Shown here one piece after another: positions 33,390 through 41,203 of a stretch of 45,656 nucleotides of DNA. The notes beneath the pieces are model-generated. The model was not told the origin of the DNA and made no database searches. It was given only the letters and a program-made list of their open reading frames with translations. Within the stretch, counting starts at the first letter, position 1. Each line of letters starts with the position of its first letter. Source of the stretch: Catenulispora pinistramenti (GTDB lineage: Bacteria; Actinomycetota; Actinomycetes; Streptomycetales; Catenulisporaceae). The position numbers and the translations under genes were made by a program. The stretch spans positions 1 to 45,656 of the forward strand of contig NZ_JAAFYZ010000064.1 in assembly GCF_018274385.1 (NCBI RefSeq). Direction: 5' to 3'.

Positions 33390-34109
33390 ATGGCATACGA
33401 TGCCGACGCCTTCACCCGCAGCGCCTCCTCGGCCTGGCAACCGGTTCCACACTACGTCGCCTACCGCAACACGCGCGAGCGTGTCACCGCTCTGATCCAG
33501 GCCCATCCCGACTCCGAGCGCCGGCCGGTGCCGGCCTGTCCGGGCTGGACCGTCGGCCGCCTGCTGGCCCACCTGGTCGAGAACTGCCGCCTCGCGGAGA
33601 CGAACACCGCCACCCCCGAGCTGTCGGACCGGCCGATGTGCCTGGAGGAGCCGGGGACGGCCGAGCTGCTGAGCGAGTGGGCCCGCAGCGCCGCCGTCGT
33701 CGAGCAGGCGGTGGCCGCTCTGCCGGGCCCGGCGGCCGGATCCCTGCTGCTCATGGACGCCTTCACCCATGAGTACGACGTGCGGGTCGCGCTCGAGGAG
33801 CCGTTGCCCCACGACCACACCGCCTTCCCCGGGGCCTTCGAGGTGGCGCTGACCGGGTTCGCCGGCGCGGTCCTGTGGCGCGGGCTGCCGCCGGTACGCA
33901 TCGAGACCGAGGACTTCTCCCGGAACATCGGCAAGGGCCGGCCGGCCGCGGTCCTGCGCGGCAGCCGGGTGGAGGTGTACCGCTCGCTGGTCGGGCGCCG
34001 CACGCCCTACCAGATCGCCGCCCTCGACTGGAGCGCGGACCCGCGGCCGTGGATGCCGGCTTTCGGCTGGGGCCCGTTCACCCCGCCAGCGGAAACCGCA
34101 GAACGCTGA
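33390..34109 (+). CDS. Maleylpyruvate-isomerase-family (mycothiol-type) protein
   Basis: A 239-residue protein with an MDMPI_N/DinB-like bundle (VPACPGWTVGRLLAHLVENC with a metal-binding His, later LMDAFTHEYDVRVAL) and a C-terminal MDMPI_C-like domain (VRIETEDFSRNIGKGRPAAV, VYRSLVGRRTPYQIAALDW). Family members bind a metal and act with mycothiol in isomerisation or thiol transfer. ATG 33390 is preceded by CTGAGGGG; an upstream ATG at 33312 has no site. It stands alone, with a long gap before it and a strong terminator after it. It is the second of three such proteins in 8 kb. Confidence 0.82.
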   Translation: MAYDADAFTRSASSAWQPVPHYVAYRNTRERVTALIQAHPDSERRPVPACPGWTVGRLLAHLVENCRLAETNTATPELSDRPMCLEEPGTAELLSEWARSAAVVEQAVAALPGPAAGSLLLMDAFTHEYDVRVALEEPLPHDHTAFPGAFEVALTGFAGAVLWRGLPPVRIETEDFSRNIGKGRPAAVLRGSRVEVYRSLVGRRTPYQIAALDWSADPRPWMPAFGWGPFTPPAETAER

Positions 34110-34113
34110 AACA

Positions 34114-34167
34114 CCACGGGCCCTGTGCGCGTGTCCTATATATAAGGACCGCGCACAGGGCCCGTGG
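34114..34167. terminator. Strong bidirectional hairpin terminator
   Basis: CCACGGGCCCTGTGCGC (34114-34130) pairs perfectly with 34151-34167, and an inner GTCCT/AGGAC helix with one bulge closes an AT-rich loop ATATATA. It separates the MDMPI-family gene from the convergent GMC oxidoreductase gene. Confidence 0.9.
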
Positions 34168-34174
34168 CGTCAGA

Positions 34175-34227
34175 TCCGGCGTCCGGTTCAGATCCGCAAT
34201 CCGGCTCAGCTCCGGCGTCCGGTTCAG
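34175..34227 (+). repeat. Three 18-bp repeats at the end of the GMC gene
   Basis: TCCGGCGTCCGGTTCAG occurs exactly at 34175-34191 and 34211-34227, with a degenerate copy TCCGCAATCCGGCTCAG between. The last copy covers the stop codon of the GMC gene. Confidence 0.85.
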
Positions 34228-35879
34228 AGGCCCGCGGCGCGCGCGAACTCGCGGGTGGCCCGCCGTCCGCCGGCCGCGCCCGACGGGGACGGGGCGCCGT
34301 AGGCGACCTGGACACCGCGCTCCCGCAGGGCCGCGACGATCCCGGGCACCGCGCGCTCGGCCAGCGCCGCGATGGTGAAGGCGGGGTTGACCGTCAGCCC
34401 GGCCGGTACGGCCGAGCCGTCGGTCACGAAGATCCCCGGGTGGCCGCGCAGCTCGTGCCGGTCGTCCAGCGCCGAGGTCGCCGGGTCGTCGCCGATCCGG
34501 CAGGACGCCAGCGGATGCACCGTGTAGGCGCCGATCACGTCGTTGGTCCAGGGCAGGACCTCGGCCAGGCCGTCCTTCTCCAGGATCTCCCGTACGTCGG
34601 CGTCGGACTTCTCCCAGCCGCGCAGTGTGTTCTCCGTCGGCTCGTAGGAGATCGTGCCGAAGCCGAACATCTGCTGGGAGAAGCGGTTCGCGTTGCCGGT
34701 GGGCGGCGGCGCGCCGAAGACCCCTTCGTTGTCGTCCTCGGACATGGTGAAGATGGTCAGCCAGGACTTCCAGTCCCGCAGCAGCTCCTTCTTGCCCGGC
34801 CCGAACCAGCTGGGCCCGTCGGCGCCGGGGACCTGCGCCAGCACGGTGCCCAGGCCCGGCGGGAAGTACAGCTGCTCCAGCGAGTAGCGCTCGAACTCCG
34901 GCCGGGAGCCGTCCAACCGGTCCCAGGAGGCGACCGTGGGCCCGCGGCCGATCTGGTAGGCCTCGTATGCGCGGCCGTCCCCGCGGTCCAGGCCGAGCAG
35001 GTCGCGGGCCTTGTCCTCGTCGATCACCGCGGTGTTCAGCCGCTCGCCGTTGCCCGAGAAGTACCGGCCCACGGCGTGCGGCATCGTGCCCAGGGCGGGC
35101 TCGGAGCGCTGCAGGATCACCGGCGTGGCACCGGCCCCGGCGGCCACGATGACGACCTTCGCGTCCACGGTCCCGCCGCCGGTCACCACCCGGTAGTCGA
35201 CCTCATCGACGGTGTTGTAGTGCACGCGGTAGCCGCCGTCGGCGAGTCGGGTGATCTGCTGCACCTCGTGCAGCGGCCGGATCTCGGCGCCGTGCTCCAG
35301 CGCGGCGGGCAGGTAGTTCAGCAGCAGCGAGCGCTTGGCGTCGAACCGGCAGCCCGACATCATCCAGTTGCAGTTGGTGCACAGGTCCGAGTCGACCGCC
35401 GCCGGGACCGGGTTGCAGGTGCGCCCGGCGTGGTCGCACGCCGCGGCCCACAGCCCGCCGGCGTAGGTGGTGGTGTCCCAGCTCGCCGGGCTGATCGGCA
35501 GCGCCTCCTCCACCCGCTCGTACCAGGGCTCCAGGGCGTCACGGGTGATCGCGGCCGGCCACAGCCGGTGGCCGATCGACCCCTGCCGCTCGAAGACGAA
35601 CCGCGGCGCCCGCGGCATGGCGGCGAAGTAGACCACGCTGCCGCCGCCGACGCAGTTGCCGCTCAGCACGCTCATCCCCTGCCCGACCACGAACTCGAAC
35701 ACCCTGGTCGAGGACGTGCCCAGCCGCAGGTCGTGGTCGAACTCCTCCGCGGCCAGCCACGGCCCGCGTTCCAGGACCAGCACCCGCGCGCCGCCGGCGG
35801 CCAGGTGGTAGGCGGGGATGGACCCGCCGAACCCGCTGCCGATGATCAGGACGTCGGTGGACTCCGCGCTCCCGGTCAT
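34224..35879 (-). CDS. GMC-family oxidoreductase
   Basis: A 551-residue FAD enzyme. The N-terminal dinucleotide motif is GSGFGGS at 14-20, and the second FAD block is GNCVGGGSVVYFAAMPRAP. A Cys-bearing stretch (CTNCNWMMSGCRFDAKRSLL) and the C-terminal HPLASCRIGDDP, VNPAFTIAALAERA place it in the cholesterol-oxidase/gluconate-dehydrogenase-like branch. It has no signal peptide. Its ATG lies in the stop of the upstream gene (ATGA, 35876-35879), so the two are coupled, like large and small subunits. It probably oxidises an alcohol or ring carbon; the substrate is unknown. Confidence 0.88.
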   Translation of the reverse strand: MTGSAESTDVLIIGSGFGGSIPAYHLAAGGARVLVLERGPWLAAEEFDHDLRLGTSSTRVFEFVVGQGMSVLSGNCVGGGSVVYFAAMPRAPRFVFERQGSIGHRLWPAAITRDALEPWYERVEEALPISPASWDTTTYAGGLWAAACDHAGRTCNPVPAAVDSDLCTNCNWMMSGCRFDAKRSLLLNYLPAALEHGAEIRPLHEVQQITRLADGGYRVHYNTVDEVDYRVVTGGGTVDAKVVIVAAGAGATPVILQRSEPALGTMPHAVGRYFSGNGERLNTAVIDEDKARDLLGLDRGDGRAYEAYQIGRGPTVASWDRLDGSRPEFERYSLEQLYFPPGLGTVLAQVPGADGPSWFGPGKKELLRDWKSWLTIFTMSEDDNEGVFGAPPPTGNANRFSQQMFGFGTISYEPTENTLRGWEKSDADVREILEKDGLAEVLPWTNDVIGAYTVHPLASCRIGDDPATSALDDRHELRGHPGIFVTDGSAVPAGLTVNPAFTIAALAERAVPGIVAALRERGVQVAYGAPSPSGAAGGRRATREFARAAGL

Positions 35880-36448
35880 TTCAGGCTCCCGTTCTCCAGC
35901 GTGTCGGGGTGCAGCTTGGACAGGGGTCTGCGATAGGAGTAGTCGGGGAAGCGCCACAAACCGTCGGTGTCGGGGGTCTGGAACCGCATCAGGGTCAGGC
36001 CGGGATGACCCGTGGCGAGGGCTTCGGTGGTCGGCAGGTGGGCCCCGGTGTCGAAGGCCATGTAGCAGAACAGCGCCAACCCGGTCCACAGTTCCTTCTC
36101 CGGGTGGCCGACGGCGGTCAGCTCGTTCAGTACGGCGGTGCGGTCCGCCCACGGCAGCGCCGTGAAAGGCGGCACTTCCTCGTTGGTGGGCAGGCCCACC
36201 CGGTCGCGGTGGTGCTCGGCATGGACGTTGAGCGCGGCGACCACGTCGTCGAGCGCCGGGGCCATGCCGCCCTCGGGCATTTCCAGGACGGCGAGTGCTC
36301 CGGCCTGCACCGATCCGCCGCCGATGGAGACCCCCGCGATCGCCCGGTCCCCGGGCCAGCGTTTCTCTCCTGGGATGACGGTGTCCGCGAACGCCTCAAG
36401 GGTCAGTGTCCGTACGTCCGGAGCACGCTCTGCAGAGGACTCTTCCAC
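35876..36448 (-). CDS. Small partner protein of the GMC oxidoreductase (DUF5987-like)
   Basis: A 190-residue protein with LTLEAFADTVIPGEKRWPGD near the N-terminus, as in gluconate 2-dehydrogenase subunit 3 and the DUF5987 group, and FCYMAFDTGAHL further on. In known GMC complexes the small subunit helps export or assembly of the flavoprotein; here neither protein has an obvious signal peptide. GTG 36448 follows GGGAGGAACGC. It overlaps the GMC gene by 4 bases and diverges from the sigma-factor gene. The family name is from memory. Confidence 0.75.
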   Translation of the reverse strand: MEESSAERAPDVRTLTLEAFADTVIPGEKRWPGDRAIAGVSIGGGSVQAGALAVLEMPEGGMAPALDDVVAALNVHAEHHRDRVGLPTNEEVPPFTALPWADRTAVLNELTAVGHPEKELWTGLALFCYMAFDTGAHLPTTEALATGHPGLTLMRFQTPDTDGLWRFPDYSYRRPLSKLHPDTLENGSLK

Positions 36449-36768
36449 GCGTTCCTCCCTGTGGTCTGGTCTGGCAGACTGCGGTGGGCCGCGGCGATCC
36501 GCGGCCCGGTCTCATCATCGGAAAGGCCCTTCGGGCCGGGCATCCTCCGGATTGCCCCGCTGCGCGCCCGGCGCGCTCACCGGCGCCGGCGGACCGCGGA
36601 CAGCCGGGGTCGGCGCGGGGTGTGGGTACAGCCGTGGGGCGGAAGGTACCGCAAGTGAGTAATCCTTCTCCTGGACCCGGTGAGTTTCGCGATCGACCGG
36701 AGTCCTTACCTGTGAGTGTGAACATCCCCGCCGATGCCACGTCGGCGGACGCAGGTGAGGAGGACAAG
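36449..36768. promoter_or_regulatory. Divergent control region, GMC unit / sigma factor
   Basis: 320 bases without a gene. It contains copy B of the shared motif (36678-36704) and a strong AGGAGG before the sigma-factor ATG. A longer sigma-factor frame crosses most of the region but has no supported start. Confidence 0.5.
36678..36704 (+). promoter_or_regulatory. Shared 13-base motif, copy B
   Basis: CGGTGAGTTTCGC with GAGTC 21 bases after the GGTG start, matching copy A at 32687-32713 without gaps. It lies 65-91 bases before the sigma-factor start, a suitable place for an autoregulated promoter or operator. Confidence 0.45.
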
Positions 36769-37824
36769 ATGGCCGACACGAACGGCGGGCTCGCGGTGAC
36801 CCCGCGGACAGCCGTCGACCGGGCCCGTCCGGCCACCCCGCGCGACGACGAGGAGTTCATCCGGCTGGTCGAGCCGCACCGCCGCGAACTGCTGGTGCAC
36901 TGCTACCGCATGCTCGGCTCGGTCCACGACGCCGAGGACCTGGTGCAGGAGACGTATCTGCGGGCCTGGCGCGGCTACGACCGGTTCGAGGGGCGCTCCT
37001 CGCTGCGCATCTGGCTGTACCGGATCGCGACCAGCGCCTGCCTGAGCGCCCTGGAGCACCGCAGCCGCCGGGTGCTGCCGACCGGCCTGGGCGGGCCGAA
37101 CCCGGACGCCGACCGGCCCGGGCCCACGCCCGGCGGCGGCGAGGTGCAGTGGCTCCAGCCGCTCCCGGACCTGCTGGTGAGCGACCCGGCGGCGATCGTG
37201 GCCGTCCGGGACTCGGTGCGTCTGGCGTTCGTCGCCGCGCTCCAGCATCTGTCGGCCAAGCAGCGCGCGGTGCTGATCCTGCGCGATGTGATGGAGTGGC
37301 CCGCCGCCGAGGTCGCCGACCTGCTCGGCACCACGACGATCGCCGTGAACAGCGCGCTGCGGCGGGCCCGGGCCCAGCTGGAGAAGGCGGCGCCGAGCGA
37401 TGAGGAGCTGACCGAGCCGGACGATCCGCGGCGCCGGGCGATGATCGAGCAGTACACGGCGGCCTTCGAGAACGCCGACGTCCCCGGGCTGGTCCGGCTG
37501 CTGCGCGAGGAGGTCGTGCTGGAGATGCCGCCGAACCTGTTCTGGTTCCAGGGACGTGAGGCCGTCGGCCGCTTCCTGGGTACCAACGTGCTCGGCGGGC
37601 CCGCGTTCGCGATGCTCACCATCGCGGCGAACGGCCAGGAGGCCGCCGCCGGCTACCGGGCCGGGCCGGACGGGCGCTGGCACGCCCACGCCATCCAGGT
37701 GCTGACCCTCACCACCACGGGTATCTCGCACATCGTCTCGTTCAACGATCCGGGCCTGTTCGACGGCTTCGGGCTGCCCGCCGTGCTGGACGGCGTGGCC
37801 GGTGCCGGCCCATGGCGGCGCTGA
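36769..37824 (+). CDS. ECF sigma factor with fused SnoaL-like domain
   Basis: A 351-residue sigma factor. Region 2 spans about 28-98 (HCYRMLGSVHDAEDLVQETY, LRAWRGYDRFEGRSSLRIWL), a linker holds WLQPLPD at 128-134, and region 4 spans about 150-205 (LSAKQRAVLILRDVMEWPAA, EVADLLGTTTIAVNSALRRA). Residues 220-345 form a SnoaL-like domain ending IVSFNDPGLFDGFGLP. This is the TIGR02960-type group, where the extra domain replaces an anti-sigma factor as control element. ATG 36769 has AGGAGG at ideal distance. It overlaps the next gene by 13 bases. Targets may include its own promoter and genes in this cluster. Confidence 0.9.
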   Translation: MADTNGGLAVTPRTAVDRARPATPRDDEEFIRLVEPHRRELLVHCYRMLGSVHDAEDLVQETYLRAWRGYDRFEGRSSLRIWLYRIATSACLSALEHRSRRVLPTGLGGPNPDADRPGPTPGGGEVQWLQPLPDLLVSDPAAIVAVRDSVRLAFVAALQHLSAKQRAVLILRDVMEWPAAEVADLLGTTTIAVNSALRRARAQLEKAAPSDEELTEPDDPRRRAMIEQYTAAFENADVPGLVRLLREEVVLEMPPNLFWFQGREAVGRFLGTNVLGGPAFAMLTIAANGQEAAAGYRAGPDGRWHAHAIQVLTLTTTGISHIVSFNDPGLFDGFGLPAVLDGVAGAGPWRR

Positions 37825-38435
37825 GGCCCTCGGACGGTCTGTTCGAGCAGGTGGCCGCCTACACCGACGAGGCGATGTCGGTGGTCACCGGGGAAGACCT
37901 GTCCGCACCCACGCCCTGTTCGCAATGGAATCTGCTGGAGCTGATGCGGCACCTGAGCACCTCGCTCGGGGTCCTCATCCAGACCCTCCAAGACGGCCGC
38001 CCCGACCTGCTCGGCGCGGTCCGGTGCGCCACCGGGACCCGGCCGTACACCGCCGATCTGCTCCTGGCCGGCGACGTCGGCACCGTGCTCGCCACGGCCG
38101 TGCGGTACCGGACCGAGCGCCTGGTGCGGGTCCACGAGGCTCTGCGCCGGGGCGAGGGTCCGGACAACGTCCTGGTGGGCGAGCGTCCGCTGCCCCGCGA
38201 CCTGGTCGCCGCGGCCGGGGCGGTGGAGTTGGCGGTGCACAGCTGGGACATCGCGACCGCGTGCGGCCGGATCCTGCCGATCCCGGACGCTCCCGCGGTC
38301 GAACTGCTCGAACTGTCCGCGCTGGTCGTCGACGGGGTCGGGAGACTGGGGCTGTTCGCCTCCGCGGTGGCGGTTCCGCCGCGGACGCCTCCCGGCGACC
38401 GGCTGGTCGCCCTGCTCGGCCGTACGCCTGCGTGA
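37812..38435 (+). CDS. DinB-like mycothiol-type protein, TIGR03086 family
   Basis: A 207-residue member of the TIGR03086 metal-binding group: PTPCSQWNLLELMRHLSTSL holds the first metal-ligand His, and ELAVHSWDIATACGR the second. It is related in fold to the proteins at 30884 and 33390 but belongs to another subgroup. Its start lies inside the sigma-factor gene (13-base overlap), so the two are co-translated. In this position it could influence sigma activity or act on the same small molecule as the SnoaL-like domain; both ideas are inference. Confidence 0.85.
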   Translation: MAALRPSDGLFEQVAAYTDEAMSVVTGEDLSAPTPCSQWNLLELMRHLSTSLGVLIQTLQDGRPDLLGAVRCATGTRPYTADLLLAGDVGTVLATAVRYRTERLVRVHEALRRGEGPDNVLVGERPLPRDLVAAAGAVELAVHSWDIATACGRILPIPDAPAVELLELSALVVDGVGRLGLFASAVAVPPRTPPGDRLVALLGRTPA

Positions 38436-38457
38436 TCCGCGCCTGGTTCCGGCCCGC

Positions 38458-38505
38458 GACCGGGATTGCGACCGGGATTGGGACCGGGAGCGGGACCGGG
38501 TACGG
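38458..38505 (+). repeat. Four 12-bp tandem repeats
   Basis: Units GACCGGGATTGC, GACCGGGATTGG, GACCGGGAGCGG and GACCGGGTACGG lie in the gap between the DinB-like gene and the convergent AraC gene. They are noncoding and end one base-rich hairpin-free gap. Confidence 0.85.
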
Positions 38506-38583
38506 GTACGGCGCCGGCGGCAGACCAGAACCGCCGGCGTGTCAGGCGTGCGTCGACAAGCCGACCGATGGACTGCGGATCCC

Positions 38584-39351
38584 TCAAGCGACCCGGTGCA
38601 GCTCGGTCAGCTCCCAGTTGTCGAGCTCGGGCAGCGCGCGCAGGATCGGGGGATCGAGGAACCCCGAAGGCCGCAGCGTCATCTCTCCCACCGGCACGTT
38701 CACGTGCGCGTCCACCTGGTGGTGGCCGTGCTCGCCGAGCAGTGCCGGACGACGTTGCCAGGGAAGGGATTCGGCCTGCCGGAGTTCGACGGCGGCCGCG
38801 CGCAGGTACCAGGTCCCGGTCGGCACATCCCGCAGCACGAACGGGCCCGGGGCCTGCAGGACTTCACAGGCCACCGGAATGCCCTCGACGACCGGGCTCG
38901 GGAACAGTCCGACATAGACCCGGAGCAGATCCTCGCTCTCAGGGAACGATAACGCCCCGGACACCTCCCCGTGCGGACCGGGACCGGGCACCGGCACCAT
39001 GTCCAGCACGGAGTGCGTGCCGGCCAGCGACATCGTCCGGTAGCGGCCCGGTGAGGCCCCGACGCTGCGGGTGAATCTGCTGGTGAAGGTCCCCAGGCTG
39101 TTGTAGCCTACGGCGTAGGCGACTTCGGTCACGCTCATCTCCGTTTCCAACAGCAGGTTTTTGGCCCTGAACAATCGGATGGCGGACAAGAAGCGCCCGG
39201 GCGAGGTACCGGTCAGGGATCTGAACACCCGGGAGAAGTAGAATTTGCTGAGGATCGCGGAGTCGGCGATCTCGTCCAGCGACAGCGGATCGGCGTAGCG
39301 GTTCCACATAGTGGAGATCGCTTGTTCGGCAGCGAAACGTGTGATGTCCAT
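38584..39351 (-). CDS. AraC-family regulator (paralogue)
   Basis: A 255-residue regulator with N-terminal helix-turn-helix domain (about 10-110; SAILSKFYFSRVFRSLTGTS, GYNSLGTFTSRFTRSVGAS) and a C-terminal domain (about 130-245) sharing VYVGLF, IPVACEV, VPTGTWYLRAAAV and DPPILRALP with the regulator at 28125-28901. ATG 39351 follows TTTGGAG. It diverges from the second DUF1702 gene across 672 bases, so an AraC/DUF1702 association occurs twice in the window. The shared C-terminal domain probably senses the pathway product or precursor (inference). Confidence 0.88.
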   Translation of the reverse strand: MDITRFAAEQAISTMWNRYADPLSLDEIADSAILSKFYFSRVFRSLTGTSPGRFLSAIRLFRAKNLLLETEMSVTEVAYAVGYNSLGTFTSRFTRSVGASPGRYRTMSLAGTHSVLDMVPVPGPGPHGEVSGALSFPESEDLLRVYVGLFPSPVVEGIPVACEVLQAPGPFVLRDVPTGTWYLRAAAVELRQAESLPWQRRPALLGEHGHHQVDAHVNVPVGEMTLRPSGFLDPPILRALPELDNWELTELHRVA

Positions 39352-40023
39352 TGCCACTCCAAAGGTGCACTCGACACTCGTGACACGGCGGGTGGTCGGC
39401 AATCCTTCGTCGACCCCTGGCACGTCTGCACCCCAGCGGTCGCGTGGACGCCGGGTACGCCGGCGGTACCGGGCCGCCGTGGTGGGCTGGGCCAGCAGGG
39501 TTCTGCTAACGGCGAAGAAACGCCTGTTCAGGGTTGAGGGGCCGCCGGTGCGCGGGACGATGGCGCGGCAAACCAGGATCCGACGGCGAAGCCCGAAGGG
39601 CGGAGCCGTCTAGGCGGGGGACGGGGCGGACGCAGAGTCTTGGATATGGCGCCCTGCCTGGCAGCACACCCGCAACATCGGCCAGCATACCCAAAACCAT
39701 TGGATTGTCACGGTGCGCGACCTGTCGTTCTTGCGGTGATTGACGGCTCTTTGCGCCCATACCGCGATCGGCGCCGACGGCCCGGCCCCGACCTGTGATC
39801 TCAATACTCTGACAACGGTGTCGCCAGGTCGGCGGGCTCCGGTGCCGTCCCGGGGACCCCGCCCGCGGCACCGGCCGGAGATCGTCCTGCTTTCTCAGGA
39901 TTCTGATACAGCGGCGGCGCCGCCGAGCCTCCCTGGGGCAAGCAGGGAGATGTCGGGCCGGCGCCGGCCCGCCGATGCTGGCGCCAGCGCCCGATTCGGC
40001 GTTTCCTTTCACGGGAGGGCCGC
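39352..40023. promoter_or_regulatory. 672-base divergent region, AraC / DUF1702
   Basis: No convincing gene. Features seen: an imperfect hairpin CCGGTGCCG/CGGCACCGG (39839-39847, 39866-39874), a GGATTCTGATACAG stretch (39899-39912) that could include a -10 element for the DUF1702 gene, and GGGAGGG before its start. No clear operator was found. Confidence 0.45.
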
Positions 40024-41013
40024 ATGATGCCCACTTTCCTCGGCACCGCGCGCCGGATGGCGCTGACCCCGGCTCTGGACGCGGTCACCATCGGCAAACG
40101 CGGCTTCCCCGGCGCCGACTCGCCCGCGGCGAGCCGGCTGGACCTGGTCCCGCAGACGGTGATCTGCGGCTTCGAATGGGCCATCGAGGCGCGCAGCATG
40201 GCCCACGTGCAGCGCCGGCTCAGCGTCGTCGACCCCGAACTGCGGGGGTTCGCCTATGAGGGTGCGACGATGGCGTACACGGTGCGCGACGCCTTCGGCG
40301 GCCATCGCACCCGCGACCTGCTGCTCGACACCGGCGCGCCGCACCTGTTCGTGGCCTACATCGGCATCGGGTTCGCCATGGCCCGCCTGCCCCGGCGGCT
40401 GTGGAGCAAGGTCGTCCCCGACCTCGGCGACACCAGGTACCACCCGACGATGAGCTGGCTGGCCGTCGACGGCTACGGATTCGACCGCGCCTACTTCGAC
40501 ACGGACAAGTGGATCGGCCGCCAGTACCTCCCGGCCCCGTACCCGTGGGCCGGGGCCCCGCACTACTTTCCCCGAGCGCTCGACCAGGGCATCGGCCGGG
40601 CGCTGTGGTTCATGCACGGCGCGCGGCCCGAGGGCGTGGCCGGGGCGGTCGGCCGGTTCGACCCGGCCCGGCAGCCGGACCTGTGGAGCGGGGCCGGCCT
40701 GGCCGCGTCCTTCGCAGGGGGCTGCGACGCCGAGGGCTACGACCGGCTCCGGGAGCTGGCCGGCCCGCACCGCGCGCAGGTGGCGCTGGGTGCGGTGCTG
40801 GCCGCGAAGGCGCGCGACTACGCCGGCCACGTCCCGGACTACACCTCGACCGCGGTCCGGGTGTTCGGCGGCGTGTCGGTCGCCGACGCCTCGGCGCTGG
40901 CCGACCAGGCTTCCTCGGCCGGCGAGGCGCCGGGGCCCGAACCGTCCTACGAACTGTGGCGGCGGGCCATCCGCGCTCACTTCGAGGCCGGTGCCCGGGC
41001 AACGTCCAAGTAG
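40024..41013 (+). CDS. DUF1702 family protein (copy 2)
   Basis: A 329-residue paralogue of the protein at 29793-30788, sharing RGFAYEGA, YIGIGFAMARLP, DGYGFDRAYF, DQGIGRALWF and PDLWSGAGLAASFAGG. The two differ most at both termini. ATG 40024 follows GGGAGGG; ATG 40027 is equally possible. It is followed after 190 bases by a P450 and then an SDR on the same strand, typical tailoring neighbours. The function is unknown; conservation of several acidic and His/Tyr residues suggests an enzyme and not a structural protein. Confidence 0.87.
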   Translation: MMPTFLGTARRMALTPALDAVTIGKRGFPGADSPAASRLDLVPQTVICGFEWAIEARSMAHVQRRLSVVDPELRGFAYEGATMAYTVRDAFGGHRTRDLLLDTGAPHLFVAYIGIGFAMARLPRRLWSKVVPDLGDTRYHPTMSWLAVDGYGFDRAYFDTDKWIGRQYLPAPYPWAGAPHYFPRALDQGIGRALWFMHGARPEGVAGAVGRFDPARQPDLWSGAGLAASFAGGCDAEGYDRLRELAGPHRAQVALGAVLAAKARDYAGHVPDYTSTAVRVFGGVSVADASALADQASSAGEAPGPEPSYELWRRAIRAHFEAGARATSK

Positions 41014-41203
41014 CGGCGTGCCGCGCCGCCTGGCGAGGATGCGAACAAGGCTCCACCGGCCCGCCACGCGCGGGTTCCCACCCATCCGGTGCGAACTTTC
41101 CTTGGCCGCCGCGCCGAGCAGCAGCGGCGTGCCACCCCAGGAACTCACCCCAGGAACCTGAACGGTCCGGCGCCCGCCGGACCTTGTCGCTAGGAGGTCC
41201 GCG

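Noticed and set aside
35330-35400. Iron-sulphur cluster in the GMC protein (CxxC with further Cys)
   Set aside because: The Cys stretch is a regular feature of this GMC branch and does not form a standard four-Cys ferredoxin motif.
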